A DNA stretch of 64,000 bases from Oceanispirochaeta sp. M1 (lineage in GTDB: Bacteria > Spirochaetota > Spirochaetia > DSM-2461), in contig NZ_QQPQ01000010.1 in the NCBI RefSeq assembly GCF_003346715.1, positions 109,904 to 173,903 of the forward strand, read 5' to 3'. This document shows positions 45,415 through 54,923 of this stretch, one piece after another (position 1 is the first letter of the stretch; each line of letters begins with the position of its first letter). Position numbers and translations under genes: made by a program. The notes beneath the pieces were generated by a model. The model saw nothing but the letters and a program-made list of their open reading frames with translations, searched no databases and had not been told where the DNA came from.

Positions 45415-46392
45415 CTAGGCTTTCACAATCTTATTGACCAGGATTGGAGCTGCAACAGCTATAATTACGACAAGGCCGACCACAACCTGCTGCCAATAGC
45501 TTGAGACTCCCATAATGATCAGGCTTGTGTTGATAATAGTAATGACCAATACTCCCAGGAATGTCCCTAGAACAGATCCCTTACCACCACCAATATTAGC
45601 ACCTCCGAGAATGGCAGCCGCAATAACAGACAGCTCTGAACCATAGAGTTCAAAGGGGTTTGCAATTCTAAGGAATCCCGACTGTGTTATCCCGGCGATT
45701 CCTGCCAGACTGCCCACGGCGACATAGATGAAAATTTTAATCCATCTTGTATTCAGCCCCAGGCGCTGAGCGCTCTCTTCTGATCCGCCTATCATATAAA
45801 CCGATCGTCCCAGCATGGTGTATTTCAAAAAAAGAAAGATCAGAATACATAGGGAAAAATAGAGAAAATAGGCACTGGAAAGCCCGATGAGCTTGCCATC
45901 CACGGTCTGTTGGAGAATCATATTTTTTCCCCATTCCACCAGAGATCCCGGAATCTGATGGTTTATCCTTGTTCCTATATAGGTATACATAAACCCCGAG
46001 AGCAGACTGCTCGTACCAAGGGTAACCACCATTGCCGGAAAATTAAAAAGAGATATCAACACCCCGTTCAACAGACCGCAGAGGGCTCCGATGATCATCC
46101 CTGTCAGATAAATCTGCAGGATAGAGACATCTGAGTTCCCCATATAAATAAGAGAACTGCAATAGAGGCTGAAAGCTGCCACAACAGGAAAGGAAACATC
46201 TATTCCCCCGGAGACCAATACCAGTAAAACCCCTAAAGAGAGAATACCGATAACAATAGAGCTTTTTAGAATACTGAATATGTTTCCATTCGAATAAAAA
46301 ACCGGATTTATAATTCCGATTACAAAACACATAACAAAGAGAAATATAAAAATATAAGTCTCATGCTTGTGAAGAATTTTTGTCATTCTCAT
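45415..46392 (-). CDS. Ribose-type ABC transporter permease (first)
   Basis: 325 aa, same family as its neighbour: LGVLLVLVSGGIDVSFPVVAAFSLY, CGLLNGVLISLFNFPAMVVTLGTSSLLSGF and AAILGGANIGGGKGSVLGTFLGVLVI are standard RbsC segments. Eight base pairs separate it from the following permease and four from the preceding ATPase gene, consistent with one polycistronic message. Inner-membrane channel component. Confidence 0.9.
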   Translation of the reverse strand: MRMTKILHKHETYIFIFLFVMCFVIGIINPVFYSNGNIFSILKSSIVIGILSLGVLLVLVSGGIDVSFPVVAAFSLYCSSLIYMGNSDVSILQIYLTGMIIGALCGLLNGVLISLFNFPAMVVTLGTSSLLSGFMYTYIGTRINHQIPGSLVEWGKNMILQQTVDGKLIGLSSAYFLYFSLCILIFLFLKYTMLGRSVYMIGGSEESAQRLGLNTRWIKIFIYVAVGSLAGIAGITQSGFLRIANPFELYGSELSVIAAAILGGANIGGGKGSVLGTFLGVLVITIINTSLIIMGVSSYWQQVVVGLVVIIAVAAPILVNKIVKA

Positions 46393-46396
46393 ATTT

Positions 46397-47890
46397 TTAC
46401 CTTATCTCATCCAGTCCTGCCATCAGGACCTCTTCAGTAATGGAGTCATAGCCGTACTCTTTATGCAATTCACCTTTATGAATCAGAAGAACACGGTCAC
46501 AGTTATCCACTAGTTCAGGAATATCATCAGAAACAATAATTACCGAAGTTCCTGCTTTACGCAGTTCCTGGATTTTTTTATGAATTTCAAATTTGGAACC
46601 CACATCCACTCCCACACTGGGGCCGTTCAGGATAAGGATATCAATGTCAGCACAGAGCCATTTGGCGATAACCACTCTCTGCTGGTTCCCCCCTGAAAGT
46701 GTGCGGACCGGAACAGAAATATCAGAAGTATTGAGTTTGAGCTCTCTGATTTTCTCACTTACAATAGATCGGACTCTATCAAAATTGATGATACCAAAAC
46801 GAGAAGAGAAGTTTTCAAGACTGGCCATGATCCCGTTACTTTGAATTGACTGCTGCAGCAGCAGACCTTCTGTCAGCCTGTCCTCGGGTACATAACCGAT
46901 CCCATTTTTCTTGGCTATCGAGGGATTTGATATTTTAACAGGATTTCCCTTCACACGGATCTCTCCATGATCTACAGGAAGAACACCGAAGAGGGAAGAG
47001 ACTATTTCTGTTCTTCCACAACCCAGGAGTCCTGTTATTCCAAGGATCTCCCCTTTCCCCAGGGAGAATGAAATATCTTTGAATTTATCTTTATAAGAAA
47101 TACCATCCACTTCCAGGATGACTTCCTCTGAATCTTCTTTTTTCTCTTTACGACTGGATTCAATTTCCCGGCCGATCATCAATGCGGAGATTTTCTTTTC
47201 ATCAAAGTTCTCAACAGGACCCTCTTCAACAATCTGTCCATTCCGCATAACGATGAACTGATCGCAAACCTCCATGAGTTCTTTTAATTTATGGCTGACA
47301 AACAGAATCGCGATATTCTGTTTCTTCAGCAGCCTGATAATATCCAGCAGCCTCTGGATTTCCGTATGAGTCAGTGCAGAAGTCGGTTCATCCATTATAA
47401 TCAGATGGGACTTCTCGGATGTAAGAGCCCTGGCAATGGCGACCAGCTGCTTATCGGCAACAGATAGATTCTCTACTAATTCGCTGAGGTCAAGATCCAC
47501 CCCGATTTTATCGAGAGCTTCTCTGGCTATCTCTTTATAATCTTTTTCACTGATGAACTTTCTCCTGTTTTTCACAAGTTTGTTCATTGCTATATTCTCA
47601 GCTACACTTAGATTCTGAAAAAGAGAAAAGTCCTGATAGATAACCTGAATCCCTGCAGAAATGCTCTGCATGGGAGTCAGCTTATGGTGCTCTTCACCGT
47701 TTAGAAAGATCTTACCCATATCGGGAGTATGAACTCCCGATATGGTCTTAATGAGAGTGGACTTGCCACAACCATTTTCACCTGCTAAACAGTGTACTTT
47801 TCCCTCTTCGATATGAAGTGTAAGATTCTTTAAGGCATGAACCCCGCCAAATCTCTTATCTATATTTTCAAGGTAAACTACATTGTTCAT
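46397..47890 (-). CDS. Ribose-type ABC transporter ATPase (RbsA-like, two nucleotide-binding domains)
   Basis: 497 aa. First domain: Walker A GENGCGKSTLIK, signature LSVADKQLVAIARAL, Walker B LIIMDEPTSALTH, all competent. Second domain: Walker A position GLLGCGRTEIVSS without the GKS/T, signature LSGGNQQRVVIAKWL, and Walker B ILNGPSVGVD, where the usual DEP is NGP. So only the first site should hydrolyse ATP well. Degenerate second sites are common in this family. It energises the two permeases downstream. Confidence 0.93.
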   Translation of the reverse strand: MNNVVYLENIDKRFGGVHALKNLTLHIEEGKVHCLAGENGCGKSTLIKTISGVHTPDMGKIFLNGEEHHKLTPMQSISAGIQVIYQDFSLFQNLSVAENIAMNKLVKNRRKFISEKDYKEIAREALDKIGVDLDLSELVENLSVADKQLVAIARALTSEKSHLIIMDEPTSALTHTEIQRLLDIIRLLKKQNIAILFVSHKLKELMEVCDQFIVMRNGQIVEEGPVENFDEKKISALMIGREIESSRKEKKEDSEEVILEVDGISYKDKFKDISFSLGKGEILGITGLLGCGRTEIVSSLFGVLPVDHGEIRVKGNPVKISNPSIAKKNGIGYVPEDRLTEGLLLQQSIQSNGIMASLENFSSRFGIINFDRVRSIVSEKIRELKLNTSDISVPVRTLSGGNQQRVVIAKWLCADIDILILNGPSVGVDVGSKFEIHKKIQELRKAGTSVIIVSDDIPELVDNCDRVLLIHKGELHKEYGYDSITEEVLMAGLDEIR

Positions 47891-47908
47891 TATTTTGAAT
47901 GATTCTCC

Positions 47909-48928
47909 CTAGAATGAGTACTCATCTACATTGTTTTTATCAACAAAAACCCAGGCATTGGCAAAGAACAGATTCTTCTTAGAAGGATCCTGATTCAGAG
48001 ATTCGTACCCTGCAACATCCAGATCCATACCATCAGTAATTTCTTTACCATCGAGGAGCATTACAGCAACACGATTCATGGCATAGGCAGCCAGAGCTGG
48101 GTCCCAGAATCCGATTTTATCAACGGCTCCGCTTTCCAGGTAGGCTTTGTTATCCAGAGGAGTACCAACACCAACGACAGAAACCTTATCCTGAAGTCCG
48201 CTTTCATCAATGGCCAGTCCGGCACCGGGGGCAGTTGTACTGGCAGATCCGATAATACCTTTGAGGTTGGGGTAAGTAGAAAGAAGTTCTTTTGTTTTTT
48301 CATAAGCAATCATCTGATCGTCATAGTCTTCGTTTCTTCTGCTTACCAGTTCTACAGAGGAGTAATCTGCAATAAAGGCTTCTACACCATCCTGCTGTTC
48401 ATTATGAGACTTAGAGGTAAGAGATCCTACAAAGTTAGCCACCTGGCCTTCTTCACCCATATTTTCCAGGAGATATGATGCCATTTCTGCACCAAAATCT
48501 TCATTCCTGAAGGCTTCGAGAATGACATCTGTATTCTGCTGGCTGGTAGCTTCATGTGTTACAACAACAATTCCTGCATCCATAGCTTTCTTAAGTACTG
48601 GTTCAAGAGCCTCGGGAGAAAAAGGAACAACACAGATTGCATCAACACCCTGAGCAATAAGGTTTTCAATAATCTGTACCTGCTGAGCAGCATCTGCCTG
48701 AGCGGGTGACTGCATGAAAGTGTCATGACCGGTTTCTTCACCAAACATTTCAGCACCTTCTCTCATGCGGTTAAACCAGGAAATACCATCAATTTTACCA
48801 ACTGTGGCAATGGTGTACTGTTTATTTCCTTCAGTGACTGCGACCGCAGCTGTGTCTTTCTGGCCCTCTGCCATAAGAGACGATAATGTCAGGGATACAA
48901 AAAGTAGAGAAATAATAAATCGTTTCAT
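47909..48928 (-). CDS. Periplasmic sugar-binding protein (RbsB/RhaS type)
   Basis: 339 aa. Sec signal peptide MKRFIISLLFVSLTLSSLMA followed by the mature EGQKD; no lipobox, unlike most binding proteins in this window. The body is a periplasmic-binding-protein fold (TIATVGKIDGISWFNRMREGAEMFGEETG, IIENLIAQGVDAICVVPFSPEAL, GFWDPALAAYAMNRVAVMLLDGKEI) of the RhaS/AI-2-like group. It captures the sugar whose kinase is DhaKL. First gene of the operon, with AGGAG before the ATG and its own promoter. Confidence 0.9.
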   Translation of the reverse strand: MKRFIISLLFVSLTLSSLMAEGQKDTAAVAVTEGNKQYTIATVGKIDGISWFNRMREGAEMFGEETGHDTFMQSPAQADAAQQVQIIENLIAQGVDAICVVPFSPEALEPVLKKAMDAGIVVVTHEATSQQNTDVILEAFRNEDFGAEMASYLLENMGEEGQVANFVGSLTSKSHNEQQDGVEAFIADYSSVELVSRRNEDYDDQMIAYEKTKELLSTYPNLKGIIGSASTTAPGAGLAIDESGLQDKVSVVGVGTPLDNKAYLESGAVDKIGFWDPALAAYAMNRVAVMLLDGKEITDGMDLDVAGYESLNQDPSKKNLFFANAWVFVDKNNVDEYSF

Positions 48929-48954
48929 GTAATAACTCCTATATTTTAGTGAAA

Positions 48955-48982
48955 TACTAACCCCGTTTTAGTAGGGTGTCAA
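48955..48982 (-). promoter_or_regulatory. Sigma-70 promoter for the sugar ABC/dha operon
   Basis: Minus strand TTGACA (48982-48977), 16-bp spacer, TAGTAT (48960-48955). The motif ACTAAAA recurs in the spacer, just downstream, and at 49015 on the other strand; it resembles a half of the LacI-type palindrome at 49104. A hairpin AAAACGC-N8-GCGTTTT lies at 49017-49039. Confidence 0.65.
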
Positions 48983-49103
48983 ACTAATTTTATATAAAAA
49001 ATATCTTACAATCGACTAAAACGCCCTATAAAGCGTTTTTAAGATAATATCATGTTCATTTTACGTTCCAGGGTTTACTAAAATCTTTATAAAATAAACT
49101 TTA

Positions 49104-49124
49104 ACTTTCTAAAATTTAGAAAGT
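49104..49124. promoter_or_regulatory. Operator palindrome ACTTTCTAAA-N1-TTTAGAAAGT before the LacI-type gene
   Basis: Perfect 10-bp half-sites around one base, 17 bases before the regulator's ATG and overlapping its likely -35 region. Probable autoregulatory operator in the divergent control region of the dha operon. Confidence 0.65.
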
Positions 49125-49140
49125 GGTTTAGAATACTCTT

Positions 49141-50145
49141 ATGACAAAGATTAGTGACATAGCAGCAAAAGCCTCCGTATCTATAACAGCAGTATCTCTG
49201 GCACTAAACAATAAACCCGGAGTGAGTGAAGAAACCAAAAACCGAATATTGCAAATTGCAAAAGAGATGAACTATACCAAGACTGTAAAACAGAATAAAG
49301 TTGGTTCTCTTCGTCTAATGAGAATTGTCAAACATGGTCACACAATTAATACAGACCATGATAATTTCTTATCCCACTACATTGATAATATTACCAGAGA
49401 GAGCCGTAACAACTCCTGTGAACTCCAGACTGTTTCCTGCAGTATTAACGAAACAAATCATATCCTTAAAGGTTTTATCCAGGACGGCATCATGGGTGTT
49501 ATTGTTATTGGCACTGAACTCACAAAGGAAGATGTAAGGGAATTCGAATGCTATGATATCCCCATCGTATTTATTGATACATACCATCCAAGTATTCACT
49601 TTGACTTTGTCAATATGGATAATTACAGCGCTGTGAATGATATTGTGACCCTCCTTGTCAAAAATGGGCACAAAGAAATTGGGCTTGTAAGCTCTCCTGT
49701 GGATGTTGAAAATTTCAGACGTAGAGAGCGGGCCTTTAAAACTCTTATCACAGAGTATGAACAGGTGAATTTAACAGAATATAATGTCCATTCCACCTTC
49801 GAGGGAGCTCAAAAGGATTTTGAAAAATTGATAGAAGGGAAGGCAAACCTTCCAACAGCTCTCTTCTGTGTGAATGATATAATAGCCCTGGGATGCATGA
49901 AAACCCTTAAAAAAAATGGTATACAAATCCCTGAGGATATATCTGTTGTTGGATTTGATAATCTGCCCCAATCCCGTATGTCCACCCCTGCTCTCACGAC
50001 AGTGCAGGTTAATCATGCAAAAATAAGTGAGTTTGCTCTCAGACTTCTTTTCGACAGAATAGAATCGGACTCTCCCGAGTTAAGATTAAAGGTCTCTGTT
50101 GGAACATCTCTTATAATAAGAGAAAGTGTGCGTGTTCTCAATTAA
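49141..50145 (+). CDS. LacI-family regulator of the sugar ABC/dha operon
   Basis: 334 aa. N-terminal helix-turn-helix TKISDIAAKASVSITAVSLALNNKPGVSEETKNRIL, hinge, then the sugar-binding-like effector domain ending IPEDISVVGFDNLPQSRMSTPALTTVQVN. Divergent from the transporter operon across 212 bases, so it almost certainly represses it and releases on binding the sugar or its phosphate. No Shine-Dalgarno precedes the ATG, and a TAGAAT box ends only 6 bases upstream of it, so a leaderless transcript is possible. Confidence 0.92.
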   Translation: MTKISDIAAKASVSITAVSLALNNKPGVSEETKNRILQIAKEMNYTKTVKQNKVGSLRLMRIVKHGHTINTDHDNFLSHYIDNITRESRNNSCELQTVSCSINETNHILKGFIQDGIMGVIVIGTELTKEDVREFECYDIPIVFIDTYHPSIHFDFVNMDNYSAVNDIVTLLVKNGHKEIGLVSSPVDVENFRRRERAFKTLITEYEQVNLTEYNVHSTFEGAQKDFEKLIEGKANLPTALFCVNDIIALGCMKTLKKNGIQIPEDISVVGFDNLPQSRMSTPALTTVQVNHAKISEFALRLLFDRIESDSPELRLKVSVGTSLIIRESVRVLN

Positions 50146-50188
50146 TAATCAATTCACTATACAATTCGAACAGACCCGGAGCCCAAAA

Positions 50189-50221
50189 AAAACCTCAAAG
50201 TTTTGTCAACTTTGAGGTTTT
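50189..50221. terminator. Bidirectional terminator between the LacI gene and argF
   Basis: Arms AAAACCTCAAAGTT (50189-50202) and AACTTTGAGGTTTT (50208-50221), perfect 14 bp with a 5-nt loop. T-rich on the plus strand and eight T's on the minus strand. Confidence 0.93.
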
Positions 50222-50265
50222 CAGTATAAAAAAAGCTTCAGCCTTCTTTTTATGATTTCTTTAAT

Positions 50266-51258
50266 TTATAGATTACCGATGGTGGCTACCATCACTGCTT
50301 TAATTGTGTGCATTCTATTTTCGGCTTCATCGAACACAACAGAGTGCTTACTTCTGAAAACTTCATCAGTGACTTCCATTGAATCAAGACCAAACTTCTC
50401 TTTAATATCCATACCAACCTCTGTCTCCAGGTCATGGAAAGCAGGAAGACAGTGAAGGAAAAGAACATCGTCATTTCCGGTCTTCTTAATCATATCCATA
50501 TTGACCTGATAGGGCCTGAGCTGTTTGATTCTCTGTTCAAACATAGCCTCTTCTCCCATGGAGACCCATACATCAGTATAAATAACATCTGCACCCTTTA
50601 CGGCATCCAGACTCTCGGATAGTTCAATAACCGCACCCGTCTCTTTTGCAATTTCATTCATCTCGGCAACCAGCTCTTCAGAAGGAAAAAGCTCTTTTGG
50701 AGCCAGGGCTACAAAGTGCATACCCATCTTAGCGGCACCGATCATCAGTGAATTACCCATATTGTTTCTGGCATCACCTGCATAAACAAATTTAACCTTG
50801 TTCAATGGCTTATGGCAGTGCTCCATTACAGTCAGAAAATCTGCAAGGATCTGAGTCGGATGATAAAGGTCAGTCAGACCATTCCAGACAGGAACTCCCG
50901 CATGTTCTGCCAGGGTGGCAACAGTCTCCTGTTTGAACCCCCTGAACTCGATTCCGTCATAGAATCGTCCAAGTACTTTAGCTGTATCTTCAATGGACTC
51001 TTTCTTACCCATTTGACTGTTGGTCAAAAAAGTAACAGACCCGCCCTCATCAAAGGCAGCTGTTTCAAAGGCACATCTGGTTCTTGTGGATGCCTTTTCA
51101 AAGAGCAGTACTATATTTCTTCTATCAAGAAGATCACCTCTGACCCCGGCTCTCTTCTTTCTCTTCAGATCCAGAGAGAGATCCAGCATATACCTGATCT
51201 CCTCGGGTGTGAAATCTTTCAATGTCAGGAAATTTCTTCCTCTTAGATTGACTGCCAT
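50266..51258 (-). CDS. argF: Ornithine carbamoyltransferase (probably catabolic)
   Basis: 330 aa. Interconverts citrulline plus phosphate with ornithine plus carbamoyl phosphate. Carbamoyl-phosphate site [13 protein letters not shown], then HPTQILADF and the ornithine site HCLPAFHD, all intact. Lying directly after arcA on the same strand, it probably works in the catabolic direction (arcB role), giving ornithine to the Ora/Ord/Ort pathway and carbamoyl phosphate for ATP formation. A carbamate kinase gene is not in this window. AGGAG lies before the ATG behind a two-hairpin leader shared with leuB and aglE. Confidence 0.95.
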   Translation of the reverse strand: MAVNLRGRNFLTLKDFTPEEIRYMLDLSLDLKRKKRAGVRGDLLDRRNIVLLFEKASTRTRCAFETAAFDEGGSVTFLTNSQMGKKESIEDTAKVLGRFYDGIEFRGFKQETVATLAEHAGVPVWNGLTDLYHPTQILADFLTVMEHCHKPLNKVKFVYAGDARNNMGNSLMIGAAKMGMHFVALAPKELFPSEELVAEMNEIAKETGAVIELSESLDAVKGADVIYTDVWVSMGEEAMFEQRIKQLRPYQVNMDMIKKTGNDDVLFLHCLPAFHDLETEVGMDIKEKFGLDSMEVTDEVFRSKHSVVFDEAENRMHTIKAVMVATIGNL

Positions 51259-51328
51259 TTATGTTCTCCTAATCTTCCAGCTTGAGTAAAATCACTCTGG
51301 TGTTTTAATTTCAGTGGCCAAAGGACCA
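51259..51328 (-). promoter_or_regulatory. Two-hairpin mRNA leader before argF (shared leader family, copy C)
   Basis: Minus strand: TGGTC-CTTT-GGCCA, then AATTAAAACACCAGAGTGAT, a GAGT-N6-ACTC/CCAG-CTGG hairpin, AGGAG and the ATG. The block ACACCAGAGTGAT is identical to that before leuB, and TTAAAACA is shared with aglE. Confidence 0.55.
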
Positions 51329-51335
51329 ATTAATA

Positions 51336-52568
51336 TCAATTTATCGCTGCACGCCTCAGGGGCATACTCATACATCGGGGACCGCCCCGCCCCCGAACAA
51401 GTTCGGAGCCCTCTATCTCAATAACCTCAACTCCGTTTTGCCGCAGAGTTTCATTGGTCGCCTGATTTCTCCTGTATGTTACAACAACTCCCGGGGCAAT
51501 TGCCAGAGTGTTTGTGCTGTCATTCCACTGCTCCCGGGCAGCGGTGATCTTGTCACCCCCCCCGGATTTTAAGATTTGAACATCATCTCTGTCCAAAGCA
51601 TCGTTCAGAGCCTTTACAAGATTATCCTTGGGAGTGATCTTTAATGAGCCCCCGGATGCAGGAGTCATACTGAAAATCTTAATTTCATTTTCAATTCCCG
51701 GAAAGATGGTGAACTTATCAACATCCAGCATTGTGAATACCGTATCAAGATGCATATAGGCTCTCTTGAAGGGAATCTGAATAACCACGATCTCCCGTAC
51801 ACCCGAAGCACCTTTAAACAGATTTTCTGCAATTTTCTCAATAGCCTCGGGAGAGGTTCTGGCACTGCAGCCTATGGCAACAGCCTTATCACTGAGAACA
51901 AGTATATCTCCGCCCTCAATTGAATCAGCATTATTATAGTCATACCAGACTGGTGCGTCAGAGCTGTCGATACCTGAATGATAGCGATTGATATAGGAGA
52001 GAATCATGGTCTCTCTGTTTCTGGCGGAGGTTTTCATTGAGTTGATTGAAATTCCATTACCGATGATCGCACCCGGATCTCTTGTAAAATAGAGGTTGGG
52101 AATGGGGTTTATATAAAAGGGATAGTCATCAGTGATGTAATAGGAGAGACTTCTGCTCTCCTCTTTATAATTGATTTCATTCTTGTGGAGACCCGTAATA
52201 AAGATCTCAGCCAGTGCAGCTGATTCACTTGCATGCAGATATTCCAGAATGGCATCGCTCTCTCTCAGCTTGGTAATTCCTGTAAACTCGGCCATCTCGG
52301 CAATAAGCTCATTTTTGACATGAGACTCTTTGAGGATGTCCGCAAGAAGCTGATCATAGTAGTAGACCTCGCATCCTCTGGCGCGCAGAGCATCAGCAAA
52401 AAGATCATGCTCCTCCTGCATCTTTCCCAGCCAGGGAATATCATCAAAAAGAAGCTCTTCCAGATACTGGGGGATTAACCTTTCCAGCTCTTTTCCGGGC
52501 CTGTGAAGCAGTACAGCTTCCAGCTTTCCCACCTCGGACTGAACATTGTAAGAGAGCAGATTGCTCAT
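51336..52568 (-). CDS. arcA: Arginine deiminase
   Basis: 410 aa. Hydrolyses arginine to citrulline and ammonia. The catalytic cysteine is in the C-terminal GRGGPRCMSMPL; other guanidino-group contacts FTRDPGAIIG, SIEGGDILVL and AYMHLDTVFTMLD are intact. First gene of the arcA-argF pair; AAGGAT precedes the ATG. Its promoter carries the same operator as the ornithine operon, so arginine and ornithine breakdown appear jointly controlled. No arginine-ornithine antiporter (arcD) is seen in this window. Confidence 0.96.
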   Translation of the reverse strand: MSNLLSYNVQSEVGKLEAVLLHRPGKELERLIPQYLEELLFDDIPWLGKMQEEHDLFADALRARGCEVYYYDQLLADILKESHVKNELIAEMAEFTGITKLRESDAILEYLHASESAALAEIFITGLHKNEINYKEESRSLSYYITDDYPFYINPIPNLYFTRDPGAIIGNGISINSMKTSARNRETMILSYINRYHSGIDSSDAPVWYDYNNADSIEGGDILVLSDKAVAIGCSARTSPEAIEKIAENLFKGASGVREIVVIQIPFKRAYMHLDTVFTMLDVDKFTIFPGIENEIKIFSMTPASGGSLKITPKDNLVKALNDALDRDDVQILKSGGGDKITAAREQWNDSTNTLAIAPGVVVTYRRNQATNETLRQNGVEVIEIEGSELVRGRGGPRCMSMPLRRAAIN

Positions 52569-52582
52569 GGAAACATCCTTTG

Positions 52583-52600
52583 TTACTATTGATGTAGTAA
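52583..52600. promoter_or_regulatory. Operator TTACTA-N6-TAGTAA, arcA copy
   Basis: Same half-sites and spacer length as the site at 31771-31788, and likewise placed directly downstream of the -10 box (the two touch at 52600). Confidence 0.68.
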
Positions 52601-52628
52601 TACTATCTCAATATTTTTATTTTAGCAA
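52600..52628 (-). promoter_or_regulatory. Candidate sigma-70 promoter of arcA
   Basis: Minus strand TTGCTA (52628-52623), 17-bp spacer, TAGTAT (52605-52600); 32 bases from the -10 end to the arcA ATG. Confidence 0.6.
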
Positions 52629-52718
52629 GAAAATGTTATTTCAGTATAAATGATATCTCCTTTTTGGAAAGCAGTAGATTCACAGCAAACTGCCTGATGA
52701 TCCATTATAAAAAAATAA

Positions 52719-52742
52719 GGCCGAGACATAATCGTCCCGGCC
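52719..52742 (-). terminator. Intrinsic terminator of gdhA
   Basis: Minus-strand arms GGCCGGGAC and GTCTCGGCC (one mismatch-like pair), followed by TTATTTTTTT. Directly after the gdhA stop. Confidence 0.9.
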
Positions 52743-52763
52743 AAAAGTCATAAATAGATTATC

Positions 52764-54134
<1,371 letters not shown>

Positions 54135-54207
54135 TTAGAGGCTCCGGCATTTCCACCGGTTTTCCCTGAGATACATATAACACGGAAATGAATAAAAAAT
54201 TATTTTT

Positions 54208-54238
54208 TACGTGAATCACGTAGAGAATTACGTAATTC
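54208..54238. promoter_or_regulatory. Adjacent palindromes TACGTG-AAT-CACGTA and GAATTACGTAATTC upstream of gdhA
   Basis: First: 54208-54222, perfect 6-bp arms. Second: 54225-54238, a perfect 14-bp palindrome. Both centre on the TACGT core, spaced 17 bp centre to centre. They lie about 100-130 bases upstream of the gdhA ATG and just past the LuxR-type gene's stop, so they are probably regulator sites for gdhA. Confidence 0.55.
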
Positions 54239-54258
54239 CCTGAGCCGGATAAGAGGAT

Positions 54259-54921
54259 TCAGATTTCGATGATGCTGTTTTTGATTGCAAATTTAACCAT
54301 ATCAACTGCAGTCTTGAGATTGAGCTTCTGCATAATATGATTTTTATGGGATTCTACAGTCCGGATACTGATAAACAGCTTCTCGGAAATCTCGTTATTG
54401 GTATAACTGTTTCCCCATAGGGTCAGAACTTCCAGCTCTCTTGAACTCAGTGAGTGCAGTTCCTTCTGTTCCGGAGAGGGGCTGTCGGATTTCAGATCTG
54501 TAATATATTTTTTAAGTAATAGCTGGGTAATGGATTTACTGTAATAATCATGGCCGTTTCGGAGGGTAAAGATTGCCTCCAGCAGATCATCCTGATCGCT
54601 GTCTCTGGCCAGAAAACCTTTCGCCCCTGCCTTGATAGTCTTGTGGATAGTGGCTTCATTTGCAGCCATGGAGAGTATAAGAATCATAACTTTGGGATGG
54701 ACAACAGACATCTGTACTATGAGATTCAAAATCCGTGCATCCAGAACATCAGGATTTAATATAAGAATATGCACCTGATCCAAAGCCGGAGATTTTAAAA
54801 GGCCGTCAACTGAGGTCTCTTTTAATAGAACCTGAATACTCTCCAGATCATCAAGGAGACGGCAGATTCCCTCAAGGAGAAGTTTATGTTCGCTGCAGAC
54901 CCCAACTCTAATTTTACCCAT
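54259..54921 (-). CDS. LuxR/NarL-type regulator with atypical receiver (no phospho-acceptor aspartate)
   Basis: 220 aa. N-terminal receiver-like domain (1-125), then a linker and a LuxR helix-turn-helix (LSSRELEVLTLWGNSYTNNEISEKLFISIRTVESHKNHIMQKL). In the receiver the strand that normally ends LLD reads ILILNPDV, so asparagine 56 replaces the phospho-acceptor. The acidic pair is reduced to one glutamate (CSEH), and the conserved lysine is arginine (GFLARD). It may work without phosphorylation, or through contact with its neighbour. It starts two bases after the stop of the giant upstream gene, so the two proteins probably act together. Confidence 0.85.
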   Translation of the reverse strand: MGKIRVGVCSEHKLLLEGICRLLDDLESIQVLLKETSVDGLLKSPALDQVHILILNPDVLDARILNLIVQMSVVHPKVMILILSMAANEATIHKTIKAGAKGFLARDSDQDDLLEAIFTLRNGHDYYSKSITQLLLKKYITDLKSDSPSPEQKELHSLSSRELEVLTLWGNSYTNNEISEKLFISIRTVESHKNHIMQKLNLKTAVDMVKFAIKNSIIEI

Positions 54922-54923
54922 AA

